Source of the DNA: Streptomyces nodosus | Lineage (GTDB): Bacteria; Actinomycetota; Actinomycetes; Streptomycetales; Streptomycetaceae | DNA: 64,000 nt | Assembly: GCF_008704995.1 (NCBI RefSeq) | Contig: NZ_CP023747.1 | Span: 6,234,001-6,298,000, forward strand | Reading direction: 5' to 3' | Shown: positions 1-8,777 of the stretch, in pieces | How the letters are laid out: each line of letters starts with the position of its first letter | Numbering within the stretch: the first letter of the stretch is position 1 | The notes under the pieces: generated by a model | The model's input: only the letters and a program-made list of their open reading frames with translations | Databases searched by the model: none | What the model was told of the DNA's origin: nothing | Made by a program: the position numbers and the translations under genes

Positions 1-29
1 CGGGGGCCGCCGGCGAACCGGCGCCCCCG
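1..29. terminator. GC-rich hairpin at left edge
   Basis: Bases 1-13 pair with 18-29 around a CGAA tetraloop, with one bulged base. It is probably the terminator of a gene outside the window or of the leftward gene that ends at 109. No gene is visible in bases 1-108. Confidence 0.45.
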
Positions 30-108
30 CCTTCCTGCTGCATGCCGAGAGGACCAGCGCTGTCACCGCGACAACGGCGACGGCTACGGGAACCGGGTGT
101 GCTCGGGC

Positions 109-666
109 TCAGTTACAGGACCCGACGGTTCCGTAGTTGTCCACGACGACCTTGCCGCTCGCATCCTTCATGTACGAGTAGACCTTGCCGCAGTATCCGC
201 GCTTCTGGTACACCGGACCGGCGTAGGAGCTGAAGGTGCCGAAGTCCTCGTCCGCGGGATCCGCGGTGAAATTGGAGTACAGGCGCACGCCCATGGATCG
301 ACTGGCGCCGGTGTCATTGAAGAAGACGGCACAGATCGGCTTGTCGTAGTACCCGGAGCCCGAAGTGCCATTGGTCCAGGTGTAAGTGGATCCGTAGGTG
401 CCGTAGCGGTAAGCACCGGTAGAGATCGTGTAGCCGGAGCCACACACATTGGCAGCGGCGACAGCAGCGACGGAGTTGGCCTCGATGAGACGTCTCGTCT
501 CTGCCGATGCCTCCGTGGACACCTGGATGCCGTTGATGTTCACGGTCGAGATGGGCGCATTCGCCTTGAGGGCAGGGTGCTCGGCCGCCGATGCAGCCGG
601 AGTGGCCGTCATGAGGCCCAGCATCACGGTGGCGGCGATTCCTGAACGTATCACGGCAGACTTCAT
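109..666 (-). CDS. small secreted protein, unknown function
   Basis: 185 aa. Residues 1-27 are a Sec signal peptide (basic start, hydrophobic core, then TPAASAAE, with cleavage likely after ASA). The exported part is rich in Gly, Ser, Tyr and Thr and has four cysteines (in VCGSG, ICAVF, GYCGK and GSCN), which suggests two disulfides in a compact beta-rich extracellular protein. The ATG at 666 is chosen because GGGAG sits at the right spacing upstream and the signal peptide starts there; a longer start at 768 would put non-signal residues in front. I do not recognise the family. A short hairpin lies just upstream of the RBS and larger dyads lie further up. Confidence 0.8.
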   Translation of the reverse strand: MKSAVIRSGIAATVMLGLMTATPAASAAEHPALKANAPISTVNINGIQVSTEASAETRRLIEANSVAAVAAANVCGSGYTISTGAYRYGTYGSTYTWTNGTSGSGYYDKPICAVFFNDTGASRSMGVRLYSNFTADPADEDFGTFSSYAGPVYQKRGYCGKVYSYMKDASGKVVVDNYGTVGSCN

Positions 667-679
667 TCTGACTCCCTTT

Positions 680-697
680 ATGGCATGGAGATGCCAT
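680..697 (-). promoter_or_regulatory. leader hairpin ahead of secreted-protein RBS
   Basis: ATGGCAT and ATGCCAT form a perfect 7-bp stem with a 4-base loop, just upstream of the GGGAG site of the gene starting at 666. It could be an mRNA leader hairpin or a small operator. Confidence 0.4.
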
Positions 698-834
698 TTC
701 GACGAGTAAATGAACACACGGCAGCCGGCTGGCCAGAAAGGGGATCGACCGCAGGGTCGCCATCGCAAAATTCACACGGAAATGCTGACCGCATGGGTCG
801 AGATATGGAGAAGCTCAGAGGAGTTCCCTGAGCG

Positions 835-862
835 TCACAACACGTCAGCTGACACGTTGTGA
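835..862. promoter_or_regulatory. 28-base operator-like dyad
   Basis: 22 of 28 positions are symmetric: outer arms TCACAAC/GTTGTGA and a perfect inner palindrome TCAGCTGA. It lies about 170 bases upstream of the secreted-protein start, a plausible place for a transcription factor site. Confidence 0.45.
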
Positions 863-1483
863 ACGGAATGCAACCCTCATGCCCGTCTCCCCCTGTCGCA
901 CATTTGGTTGCCGTGCCTCGCGAGAAGGCCCCCGAGTGGGAGCCTCAACTCGCGACCAGTGGAGAGTAGATCAGCCGCACAAGTGGCGACAAGGGTTCTG
1001 GCCTGCGGGAATCACGATAGCGGCAACGCGCGTCACCGTGTGTCGCCGAAGCTGATCAACTTTGTCCCGGATTGCTGACGTTCTCGGCAGGCGGCCCGTC
1101 CTCGAGGTTCATCGAGACCGGACAGGCGGTTCTCGGCCACTCGCTCGTACTTCAGAAGCATTCCATGACGGCCGTGACCTCAAGAGTTTTGGGTGTGCGT
1201 GCAGTTATTGCTGGATCGTGAGATCCGGTCAAAGTCTACGGACTGAAGAGGTGAACGTTTCGATCCCGATCATCACGGGGGGTGACCCCCGCCTGGAATG
1301 TGATGTCGCTCACATGCGGGAAATGGTCGTCAATTCCGGCCGGATGTCTCGGGCGAGCGCACCGGGCGGGATTCACGCGGAGGCCTGCGGTTGCAATTGA
1401 CGAAGAGTCCGCGGAGAGATCACCGAACGCCGCTGCACGACACATGCCATGCGGACCACGACCTGGTGCCGGGCCGGGGAGTG

Positions 1484-1894
1484 TCACCGTCCGCAGCGGT
1501 GGATCCAGTGTGCCCGGCGCTGGTACCGGGCGACCGGTGGGCCGGCCGGTGGGTGATCCGTGTGGGAAGGGTCGGTGGGGGAGGGCGGTGGTGGGGTGTC
1601 CTGGGGCGGGTGCAGGCCTTCCGTGGAGTACCGGGTGGTGGCGATGCTGTCCACGATCTGCTGCTCGGTGAAGTTCTCCGAGGCCGGCACATGAGGCACG
1701 AAACCGATGAGCACACCGTCGCTGACGATCTCCGCGTCCAGCCCCGATGCGCCGTCGATGTCCCAGAGCGCCTCGACGCCCTCGTCCAGCACGACCCTGA
1801 TGCCGAACTCGTAGACGCCCGCCTCCACGAGATGGGCCATCACCTTCCGGGCCCGCAGGGCCGCCACCACGCGCTGGGCACGATCGGAATCCAT
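1484..1894 (-). CDS. hypothetical protein downstream of SPFH gene
   Basis: 136 aa, no family recognised. The first 100 residues look like a small alpha/beta domain (helix RAQRVVAALRARKVMAHLVEAG, then short strands). The tail from about residue 100 is Pro/Thr-rich and ends in Arg/His. The ATG at 1894 follows GGAGGA at 12 bases. A GTG at 1906 would overlap the SPFH stop codon by 4 bases (GTGA) but has the RBS abutting it. Either way the gene is translationally linked to the SPFH gene and is the last of a three-gene leftward operon. Confidence 0.7.
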   Translation of the reverse strand: MDSDRAQRVVAALRARKVMAHLVEAGVYEFGIRVVLDEGVEALWDIDGASGLDAEIVSDGVLIGFVPHVPASENFTEQQIVDSIATTRYSTEGLHPPQDTPPPPSPTDPSHTDHPPAGPPVARYQRRAHWIHRCGR

Positions 1895-1902
1895 GACGGG
1901 CG

Positions 1903-3147
1903 TCACTCCTCCGAGTTCAGGGCTTCCGACGGGTTCAGGCCTTTACGGACTCGGCCGGCACCGGGCTTCTCGGGCTCCGCCGGAACCTGCTTCCCGGTGG
2001 CGGGTGAGGGCATCGTGTGCTGGAGCGAGTCGAGGATGGAAAGACCCTGCGCCACCACTCCCGCCGCCACCTGGTTGATGCCGTCGGTGCCGTTCAGCAC
2101 GGTGAGTTTGGCCCCGGACATGCCGCGGGCCGCCGCCTCGGCGAGGGCGGGCAGATTCTCCACGACCCGGTTGGCCGCGATCAGTTCCTGATTGCCGTCA
2201 CGGAGCGAGCCCGCGCGAGCCGTGTTGGCGTCGGCCTGGGCCTGGGCGATCGTGCGCTCGGCGTAGGCGCTTCCGTCGGCCTCGAACCTGGCCCGGTCGC
2301 GGCCCGCCTCTGCCAGGGTCCGCTGCCGATAGGCCTCGGCGTCCGCCGGGCGCCGTACCTCCGCCTCCAGCCGCTGGGCCGCCAGTCCGGCCTGACGCTG
2401 TGCCAGGGCGGTCTGTTCCTCGATGACCTCCTGGGACGCCTTGGCCTGGGCGAGGGGGCCCGCCTGTGCGGCACGGGCGTTGTACTGCTCGGTCTCGGCG
2501 GTGAAGCCCGCCCGCTTGATCGCGGTGTCCCGTTCGTACTCGGCCTTGAGCGCGGCGGCCTGCTGCTCCCGCTCGGCCGCCTCCTGATCGGCCTTGGCCT
2601 GCGCTATCCGCGCCTGGCTCGCCACCGCGGCGGCGTGCGGTGCGGCCAGGTTGTCGATGTATCCGGTGGCGTCCTCGATCTCCTGGATCTGGAGCGCGTC
2701 CACGACGATGCCGAGTTTCTCCATCTCACCGTGGCTGCCCGCCACCACTTCCTGGGAGACCCGGCTGCGCTCCCGGATGATCTGCTCCACCGTGAGTCCG
2801 CCGACGATGGAACGCAGATGTCCCGCGAAGATCCGGCCGACCAGCTCCTCCATCCGATGCTGTTCCGACAGGAACCGGCGGGCGGCATTGGCGATCGACA
2901 CCGCGTCGTCACCCACCTTGAACACGCACACGGCCCGCACGGTCAGCCGGATTCCCTGCTGGGTCACGCAGTCTTCCCTGATTTCCGCCTCCCGCAGGGC
3001 CAGCGACAGCATCCGGGCCTTCTGCTTGACGGGGAGGACGAAACTGCCGTGACCGGTGACGATGCGGAACTGGGTCTCCTCGGCCTGCCGTTTGGAGCCG
3101 GAGATGAGCATTGCCTCATTCGGTGCGGGGACCTGCCAGAAGAGCAT
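1903..3147 (-). CDS. SPFH/band-7 (flotillin-like) protein
   Basis: 414 aa. The N-terminal 180 or so residues form an SPFH domain (VPAPNEAMLISG start, followed by the VRAVCVFKVGDDAVSIANAA and IVGGLTVEQIIRERSRVSQEV regions typical of flotillins). Residues 190-340 are a long Ala/Glu/Gln/Lys-rich coiled coil with flotillin-type AEA/QAQAxAN repeats. There is no clear transmembrane segment, so membrane association would be peripheral or through the N-terminus. The family scaffolds membrane microdomains. The ATG at 3147 is supported by GAGGTGG seven bases upstream and by the start of the SPFH domain. An NfeD-like partner lies just upstream, the classic NfeD-flotillin pairing. Confidence 0.85.
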   Translation of the reverse strand: MLFWQVPAPNEAMLISGSKRQAEETQFRIVTGHGSFVLPVKQKARMLSLALREAEIREDCVTQQGIRLTVRAVCVFKVGDDAVSIANAARRFLSEQHRMEELVGRIFAGHLRSIVGGLTVEQIIRERSRVSQEVVAGSHGEMEKLGIVVDALQIQEIEDATGYIDNLAAPHAAAVASQARIAQAKADQEAAEREQQAAALKAEYERDTAIKRAGFTAETEQYNARAAQAGPLAQAKASQEVIEEQTALAQRQAGLAAQRLEAEVRRPADAEAYRQRTLAEAGRDRARFEADGSAYAERTIAQAQADANTARAGSLRDGNQELIAANRVVENLPALAEAAARGMSGAKLTVLNGTDGINQVAAGVVAQGLSILDSLQHTMPSPATGKQVPAEPEKPGAGRVRKGLNPSEALNSEE

Positions 3148-3185
3148 GAGGGACCACCTCGCGTCCTGCGGAACCAAGAAACACT

Positions 3186-3407
3186 TCAGGCCGGCAGCGG
3201 CTCGACGATCACCGAGCGTGCCGAGATGGAGTCGGTCACGATCACGCGGACGTCCTTGGCGACCGGCGCCGCGGCCCAGGCCGCATAGGCTTCCGAGCCG
3301 CCCCGGACGGCCACAAGAACTTCCCCGGGACCGTCCTGCGGGATCGCCACCGTCACCTTCCCCAGTGCACCCACAGGACTCTGCGAAGAGTCGTCGGCTG
3401 CGCGCAT
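3186..3407 (-). CDS. NfeD-like OB-fold small protein
   Basis: 73 aa. The order GKVTVAIPQDGPGEVLVAV, then APVAKDVRVIVTDSISARSVIVEPL, resembles the C-terminal OB-fold of NfeD proteins, which accompany SPFH/flotillin proteins. It lacks the membrane and protease parts of long NfeD. ATG at 3407 with AGAGGG upstream; it ends 38 bases before the SPFH start, so the two are probably co-transcribed. The assignment rests on sequence pattern and the neighbour. Confidence 0.65.
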   Translation of the reverse strand: MRAADDSSQSPVGALGKVTVAIPQDGPGEVLVAVRGGSEAYAAWAAAPVAKDVRVIVTDSISARSVIVEPLPA

Positions 3408-3549
3408 ACGCCCTCTTGTCACACGGTCGCCCGGCACTCCTCCACGCTACTCCGCCTGGCTTCGCTTGGCGCATCACACCTGGTGGGGGGCGGGGCGGTG
3501 AGGTGGGGCGCCAATCGGAGACGGTGGCGGCGGTGTCCCGGCCAGGGCG

Positions 3550-4464
3550 TCATCTGTCGGTGATCTCGGAGAGCCATGCCGTGTCCTCCGGGCCCGGTGC
3601 TTCGGGACCGGGGGCGGGCAGCCGGCGGAACTCGCCCGTGCGCAGGGCGACCGTGGCCCGTGGTCGCATCGGCCCGTCGCCCCTGCGGGAGAGCAGGACG
3701 AGTTCCCAGACCGTCGCCGTCATGGCTCGGAGCCGGTCGGCGCAGTCGGCGGTGACATGTCGCGGATCCCGGGTCCGGCCCAGGGACAGATGGGGGGTGA
3801 AGCGCCGGGCGGGCCCGCCGCAGCGCGGGAAGCGGCGGTGGAGCGCTTGGTGCAGGTCCGTCCACGGCTCCTCGCCGGCCGCCGTCGGGTCGAGCCAGAC
3901 GGTGAAGTACGCCCGGTGCCGGAAGGTGCGTACCCCGTCCAGCCGGGCGGTGAAGACCGGGGTCCGGGCCGTCGCCGCGGTGAGCAGCGGGGCGGCCCGT
4001 TCGAAGTCGGACTCCGGCACGAAACCGAAGAGCACATTGACATGCGGCGGCCAGCGGTGGATCTGCGGATCGTGATCCCGGCGGATGTCCTGGACCGGCG
4101 GCCACAGCTCCGCGGGCGGGATCCAGGCCACCGCCGTACGGCCCGTCGGGGGCACATCGAGGACGCCGGCGGGCCCACCCGTGCCGGAGCCCGTGCCGAA
4201 GCCCGGGGCGGCTCGCGGGTCCCGCACCCGGCCGGCGTCCGATGTGTCGATGCGGTCCGTGCCCGTGGCCCGGTCCCAGACCACCTCGCCGTCCGCCTCG
4301 ATGAACACCACCCGGTGCCAGGGGATGTCGCCGCCGGGCACGAAGGAAGGCAGCGGGACGCGGGTGAGGGCGTCCCCGCGCTGTCTGATCCCCAGCACGA
4401 ACCGGGACGGGTCGAACCGCGGATCCCAGCGGACCCGGTGATAGATCTCGTCGCTGGTGCGCAT
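3550..4464 (-). CDS. DUF504 (MJ1316-type) + 2'-5' RNA ligase-like fusion
   Basis: 304 aa. Residues 1-60 match DUF504, the MJ1316 RNA cyclic-group end-recognition domain (MRTSDEIYHRVRWDPRFDP, then IPWHRVVFI). The C-terminal half is a LigT/2H-phosphoesterase-like fold with two spaced histidine motifs: HVNVL near residue 141 and HLSL near residue 223. The first deviates from the usual HxT/S. Such proteins act on 2'-3' cyclic phosphate or related RNA ends, so a role in RNA repair or tRNA end metabolism is inferred. ATG at 4464 has GGGGAGAG upstream. The middle, about residues 85-115, is a Gly/Pro-rich linker. Confidence 0.8.
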   Translation of the reverse strand: MRTSDEIYHRVRWDPRFDPSRFVLGIRQRGDALTRVPLPSFVPGGDIPWHRVVFIEADGEVVWDRATGTDRIDTSDAGRVRDPRAAPGFGTGSGTGGPAGVLDVPPTGRTAVAWIPPAELWPPVQDIRRDHDPQIHRWPPHVNVLFGFVPESDFERAAPLLTAATARTPVFTARLDGVRTFRHRAYFTVWLDPTAAGEEPWTDLHQALHRRFPRCGGPARRFTPHLSLGRTRDPRHVTADCADRLRAMTATVWELVLLSRRGDGPMRPRATVALRTGEFRRLPAPGPEAPGPEDTAWLSEITDR

Positions 4465-4616
4465 CGCGCTTTCTCTCCCCTCTCCCCTCTCCAGGGTGCC
4501 GCGCACTCTGTCCTCGACGGTCGTCCCGACAGTCGCGCAACCCTGGAACTGCGGGCGAGGGCACGCGCGTTGATCTTCATGAAGACGGGGGACAGGAACA
4601 GCTGCGGAGGAGTTCG

Positions 4617-5705
4617 ATGAGTGTGCCCTTGGCCAAGGGTGGCAACGTCTCGCTGAGCCGGCAGGCTCCCGGCCTGACGGCGGTCACGGTCGGGCTGGGC
4701 TGGCAGACGGATGCCGGGTGTGAGCTGGACGCCAGCGCGCTGTTGTGCGACGGGTCCGGCAAGGTGCTGTCCGACGAGCACTTCGTCTTCTTCAACAACC
4801 TGAGCAGCCCTGACGGTTCGGTGCGCCACTCCGGCGGCAGCCCGGTCGTCGGCGACGACCAGCAGATCAGCGTCGACCTCACCCGGGTACCGGGAGAGGT
4901 CACGAAGATCGTTTTCCCGGTCTCGATCTACGAGGGAGCCGCCCGCGGCCAGACCTTCGGCCATGTGCCGCGCGCCCACATCCGCGTGCTCGACCAGGAG
5001 GGCGGCACCGAGCTCGCCCGCTACGACCTGGCGCCCGGCGGCGCGGCCGACGAGACGGCGCTGGTCTTCGGCGAGCTGTACCGGCACGGCGCGGAGTGGA
5101 AGTTCCGGGCGGTCGGCCAGGGGTACGCCTCGGGTCTCGCGGGCATCGCCACCGACTACGGGGTGGACGTCCTGCGTGAGGCCGACCCGGCTCCGGCCCC
5201 GGCCCCGGGAACGTACGACCCGCCCCCGCCCGCCTTCGCGCCCGCCGCACCGTCCCTCGTGTCCCCGCAACCACCGACCGTCATCGCACCACCGCAACCC
5301 TCCGGGAGCCCCGACATGACCTGCTTCTTCGACCCCGCCCACGGACCCGGCACGACGAGCGTGAGCTGGTACCCGCAGTGGGGCGTGCCCCGGCCGGTCC
5401 AGGCGTGCGCCGGCTGTGCACAGCGCGTCCAGACCACCGCGCCGCCCTACTACACTCCGCCCCAGCCGGTGAGCCCGCCGCCCGTGCAGCCGGGGTATCC
5501 CCAGGCCCAGCAGGGCTACCCGGCCGCCCCGGTCCAGCAGGGCTACCCGGCTCCCCAGGGCGACCAGCAGCAGGGCGGCCGCCGCTTCGGCACCGGCGCC
5601 CTGATAGGCGCCGGCGCGGCGGGACTGGTCGGCGGTGCCCTGCTGAACGAGGCGTTCAGTGACGACGAGCCGGACGTCGTGATCAACAACTACTACGAGG
5701 ACTGA
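4617..5705 (+). CDS. TerD-domain protein with Pro/Gln-rich and Gly-rich tail
   Basis: 362 aa. Residues 1-190 are a TerD domain (SVPLAKGGNVSLS start, GLGWQT, FVFFNNLSSPDGSV, DDQQISVDL, and ARYDL near the end), a Ca2+-binding fold of the tellurite-resistance/stress family. Residues 190-225 are Pro-rich. A small Cys module follows (TCFFDPAHGPGT through CAGCAQRV, probably metal binding), then YPQ/GYPA repeats, then a Gly-zipper-like stretch (GTGALIGAGAAGLVGGALL) and an acidic NNYYED end. It is much longer than simple TerD (about 190 aa). GGAGGAG precedes the ATG. The transglycosylase gene follows after 45 bases. Confidence 0.85.
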   Translation: MSVPLAKGGNVSLSRQAPGLTAVTVGLGWQTDAGCELDASALLCDGSGKVLSDEHFVFFNNLSSPDGSVRHSGGSPVVGDDQQISVDLTRVPGEVTKIVFPVSIYEGAARGQTFGHVPRAHIRVLDQEGGTELARYDLAPGGAADETALVFGELYRHGAEWKFRAVGQGYASGLAGIATDYGVDVLREADPAPAPAPGTYDPPPPAFAPAAPSLVSPQPPTVIAPPQPSGSPDMTCFFDPAHGPGTTSVSWYPQWGVPRPVQACAGCAQRVQTTAPPYYTPPQPVSPPPVQPGYPQAQQGYPAAPVQQGYPAPQGDQQQGGRRFGTGALIGAGAAGLVGGALLNEAFSDDEPDVVINNYYED

Positions 5706-5750
5706 GCGGCCCCCCCCGCGAGGGCCGGGGCGGGACGAGGAGGGCGGAAC

Positions 5751-6431
5751 ATGGCCGGTGTCCGGTCGAGGTGGCGATGGCCGGTGGTCGTGGTCGCCGC
5801 CGCCCTCCTCTACGGCGCGATGCGCGGGGCCGGTGGGTCGCCGTCCCCCGCTCCTCCCCGGTCCGCCCCGTCGGCCTCCGCCCCGGCCCCGCCCTCCGGC
5901 CCGGCGCGCCCCTCGGCGACGACGGCCGCGGGACCGTACGACCCGGCCGACTACGCCCCCGAGGTCCGCAGGAGGGCCGGGCAGGCGGGCGTCAGCGCCC
6001 AGCTGCTGATGGCGATCCTCTACAACGAGTCGTACAAACCCCACGACCCCGGCTTCGAACGGTCCTGGCAGAAGTACAAGCCGGACGCCGCGTTCGGTAT
6101 CGCCAACATGCACCGTGCCACCTTCGACGCCACCAGGAAGGGCCGTGACTTCGCCGGCCGCGCCTGGGACGAACTGCCCGACGACCGCGACCTCGCCGTC
6201 GAGGCCGCGGCCTGGTATCTGCACGACCTCGCCGCCGCGCTGCCCGCCCACCGGACGGGCCCCTACGGCACGAACGACCTGCTGGCCCTCGGCTACAACA
6301 CCGGCCAGGGCAATATGCTCGCCTTCGCCCGCGGGGCCACACCCGGCAGCCAGGCCAGGTCCTACCTCGACAAGCTGCACGCGAACTGGGCCGAGGCCGG
6401 CCGGGCGGTCCGCTCCGGGGAGACCTCATGA
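5751..6431 (+). CDS. secreted/anchored lytic transglycosylase-like protein
   Basis: 226 aa. Residues 10-30 are an N-terminal hydrophobic anchor or signal, and 30-65 are a Pro/Ser/Ala-rich linker. The rest has SLT goose-lysozyme-like features: LLMAILYNES with the presumed catalytic Glu at residue 93, FGIANM as the counterpart of the usual G(L/I)xQ(I/M), and ALGYNTGQGN for the AYNxG motif. It probably cleaves or remodels peptidoglycan outside the membrane. It sits between TerD and DUF2510 genes in a same-strand run and may be co-transcribed with terD. Confidence 0.75.
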   Translation: MAGVRSRWRWPVVVVAAALLYGAMRGAGGSPSPAPPRSAPSASAPAPPSGPARPSATTAAGPYDPADYAPEVRRRAGQAGVSAQLLMAILYNESYKPHDPGFERSWQKYKPDAAFGIANMHRATFDATRKGRDFAGRAWDELPDDRDLAVEAAAWYLHDLAAALPAHRTGPYGTNDLLALGYNTGQGNMLAFARGATPGSQARSYLDKLHANWAEAGRAVRSGETS

Positions 6432-6510
6432 GCCCGGCGGCGGCGTCTGAACCCCCGGGGGCCACCAGGGCTCTCATCACACTTTCACGCGTGGCTCATA
6501 CGGTGGTTCC

Positions 6511-7527
6511 ATGACGCAGGTGACTCCTCCCGGCTGGTACCCCGACCCCGGGCAGACAAATGATGGTCCGGCCACCGAGCGCTGGTGGGACGGCAAGGCG
6601 TGGACGGACCATGTCCGCCCCGCAGAACCGGCCGCCCCCTGGGGTCCGCCGGGGCAGGCGCAGGCCGTGGGCGGCCCCCCGGGATTCGGCGCGCAGCCGG
6701 GCGCGCCCTTCGGTTTCCCGTATCCCGCTGCCCCGCCCTCCCGCGCACGGCGCAGGATACGGATCGGGGCAGCCGTCGCGGCCGCGGTGCTGGTGCTCGC
6801 GGGCATAGGCGGCGGTGTCTACGCCCTCACCGCGCACGACGGCGGCGGGAACTCCGCGGCCGCCCCGGGACAGGGCGGCTCCGGCGGCCAGGATGGCCGG
6901 GGCGGCGGCCCCTTCGGCGGACCGGGCGGATCGGGCGGGTCCGGAGGCCCGGGCGGCGAGGCCCCCGTGCCCCAGCGGTCCGGGCAGCCGGGGATCGAGG
7001 ACGGTTACGCCACCGACATCGTCAACGGCATCAGCATCCCCGTGCCGGACGGGTGGAGCGGCGGGACCATCGACGGCGGCGCGGCGCTCGACTCGACGCA
7101 TCAGTACGCATGCCCGGGGGACACCTCGCAGAGCTGCACCACCGGCGGGGCGTACTCGGCGTCCGCCGAGGCGCAGGGGCTGACGGCCACCACCGCGGAG
7201 GCGGCGGCCAAGCAGGACATCGCCAAGAACGCCGAGGAATCGTACGGAACGGGCTACGGCGGGATCACCTCGCACAAGGTGCTGGCCTCCAGGGCCGTCA
7301 CCGTGGCCGGGCAGCAGGGCTACCTGGTCCGCTGGAAAGCGGTCACCGGCAAGGGCTCCGACGGCTATGTCGAATCGCTGGTCTTCCCGTCGCCCGCGAA
7401 CACCGCGAGGCTCGTCGTGATCCGGATGGGCATCGACGTCGGGAAGAACGCGCCGGATCCCTCCGTGCTGGACCGGATCGCCCGGGGCGTCAAGGCCGCG
7501 TCGGCCGGTGACGGACAGCACGTCTGA
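6511..7527 (+). CDS. DUF2510 membrane-anchored protein
   Basis: 338 aa. Residues 5-38 carry the DUF2510 signature (PPGWYPDPGQ through RWWDGKAWTDH), an actinobacterial domain at the start of many envelope proteins. A Gly/Pro-rich linker follows, then one transmembrane segment at about 85-107 (IGAAVAAAVLVLAGIGGGVYAL) and a Gly-rich region to about 150. The C-terminal extracytoplasmic domain (ISIPVPDGWSGG, paired Cys at CPGDTSQSC) resembles the lipoprotein-like domains common in these proteins. Function unknown. Confidence 0.8.
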   Translation: MTQVTPPGWYPDPGQTNDGPATERWWDGKAWTDHVRPAEPAAPWGPPGQAQAVGGPPGFGAQPGAPFGFPYPAAPPSRARRRIRIGAAVAAAVLVLAGIGGGVYALTAHDGGGNSAAAPGQGGSGGQDGRGGGPFGGPGGSGGSGGPGGEAPVPQRSGQPGIEDGYATDIVNGISIPVPDGWSGGTIDGGAALDSTHQYACPGDTSQSCTTGGAYSASAEAQGLTATTAEAAAKQDIAKNAEESYGTGYGGITSHKVLASRAVTVAGQQGYLVRWKAVTGKGSDGYVESLVFPSPANTARLVVIRMGIDVGKNAPDPSVLDRIARGVKAASAGDGQHV

Positions 7528-7534
7528 GTCGTCG

Positions 7535-7581
7535 CGCGCCCCCTGTCCGGCCGTGCGCCGCACGGCCGGACAGGGGGCGCG
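7535..7581. terminator. bidirectional terminator
   Basis: A perfect 21-bp inverted repeat (7535-7555 with 7561-7581) around a 5-base loop, exactly between the convergent DUF2510 and acyltransferase-like genes. There is no U-tract, as is common in Streptomyces. Confidence 0.85.
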
Positions 7582-7583
7582 GC

Positions 7584-8777
7584 TCAGCCGATGTGCCGGG
7601 CCAGGCCCGTCGCCCTGGTCATCAGCCATTCGAGGGGGCCGCGCCGCTGGAAGCGCGACCAGACGGTGGCGAACACCATGGCGGCCGCGATGAAGCCGAA
7701 CAGCACGTGCAGCGGTGATCCGGGCAGCTCCTCGATGCCCAGGAAGCGGATGCCGAAGAGGTGGAAGACATACGCGGTCAGTGACATGGAACCGACGGCG
7801 ATGACCGGCCGGGCCAGGGACCGGAGCCGAGGGAGGGCGTCCGTCGCGGCCAGGCACGCGATCACGGCCAGGAGCGCCACGCCGGTGCTGCCCACGATCG
7901 ACAGGGTGGTCTCGCTGTGCGGGGAGGCGGCCAGCAGCCAGGCGGGGGTGTCCCCGGAGGGATAGCCGGCCGCGTCGGACCACCACACGCTCGCCGCACC
8001 CCCGGCCGAGGTCGATGCGTCGATGGCGCGGGCGACGCCGGGAAAGGCGTGCAGCGCCAGCCAGGAGCCTCCATAGCCGGTGATCATGAGGGCCGCACCC
8101 ATGAGGGCCAGACGCGCCCGGACGGCGGTGGCGGCCAGGTCCAGGCGGGCCACGGCCATACCGGCGATCACGAACGGGATCCAGGTCAGGGCCGGGTAGG
8201 TGCCGGTGAAGAGCAGCGAGAGGATGCCGTCGGGCTCACCGGGCGAGCGGACGTCACCGTTGCCGAGCATCTGCTGCACCCCGTAGAGCACCTGGGGCAG
8301 CACCAGGGCCGTTCCCGCGGCGATCACCGCCAGGGGGCCGGGGCCGAGCCGGTACAGCGGCAGTACGAGCAGGAAGTAGAGGCCGTAGAAGGCAAGGATC
8401 ACATCGACCGGGGTGCCGCTCATGGTCAGGGCGGTGCCCAGGGCCAGCAGGATCACGGCCCGGATCACCACCTTGGCCACTGCCTGGCGCCCGTCCCGCC
8501 CGGTCCTCGGCGCCCTGCGCCCGGTGATGAGAACGACGGCGAAGCCCGCCAGGAAGGCGAAGAGCGCGGAGGACCTGCCGTGGGTCAGCTCCATCAGGAA
8601 ACCGGTGACACCCCCCTGGTCGGCGTCGGGTCCCACATGGGCCGCGTACATGCCGAACACCGCGAGTCCGCGGGCCAGGTCCAGCCCGATCAGCCGACTC
8701 GCCGGTGCCTTCCCGCCGGGGTGCACGGGGGCCGGGGTGTCTACCGCAGGAGTTGCGACGTCTGTGTACTGAGTCAT
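7584..8777 (-). CDS. DUF418/DUF1624-type membrane acyltransferase-like protein
   Basis: 397 aa, about ten membrane segments. The N-terminus RLIGLDLARGLAVFGMYAAHV is the signature of the heparan-alpha-glucosaminide acetyltransferase-like/DUF1624-DUF418 group, whose members are thought to move acyl groups across the membrane onto sugars or polymers. SLTAYVFHL near residue 345 is typical of the DUF418-like C-terminus. ATG at 8777 is chosen because the motif follows within 35 residues and GGAAGG precedes it. No neighbour hints at the substrate. Confidence 0.75.
   Translation of the reverse strand: MTQYTDVATPAVDTPAPVHPGGKAPASRLIGLDLARGLAVFGMYAAHVGPDADQGGVTGFLMELTHGRSSALFAFLAGFAVVLITGRRAPRTGRDGRQAVAKVVIRAVILLALGTALTMSGTPVDVILAFYGLYFLLVLPLYRLGPGPLAVIAAGTALVLPQVLYGVQQMLGNGDVRSPGEPDGILSLLFTGTYPALTWIPFVIAGMAVARLDLAATAVRARLALMGAALMITGYGGSWLALHAFPGVARAIDASTSAGGAASVWWSDAAGYPSGDTPAWLLAASPHSETTLSIVGSTGVALLAVIACLAATDALPRLRSLARPVIAVGSMSLTAYVFHLFGIRFLGIEELPGSPLHVLFGFIAAAMVFATVWSRFQRRGPLEWLMTRATGLARHIG

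Larger units (their letters stand above)
667..1483. other. long non-coding stretch with two dyads
   Basis: About 820 bases without a convincing gene; base composition is less GC-biased than the flanking genes. It holds a 21-base dyad at 813-833 (GCTCAG/CTGAGC arms) and a 28-base dyad at 835-862 with the pattern TCACAAC-N3-TCAGCTGA-N3-GTTGTGA. Both look like operators for the leftward gene starting at 666. Short open frames at 1062-1400 and 1236-1487 lack a good RBS and resemble no family I know. Confidence 0.5.

Noticed and set aside
1062..1487. Short frames on both strands in the long non-coding stretch
   Set aside because: No usable RBS, atypical composition, no recognisable product; left as non-coding.
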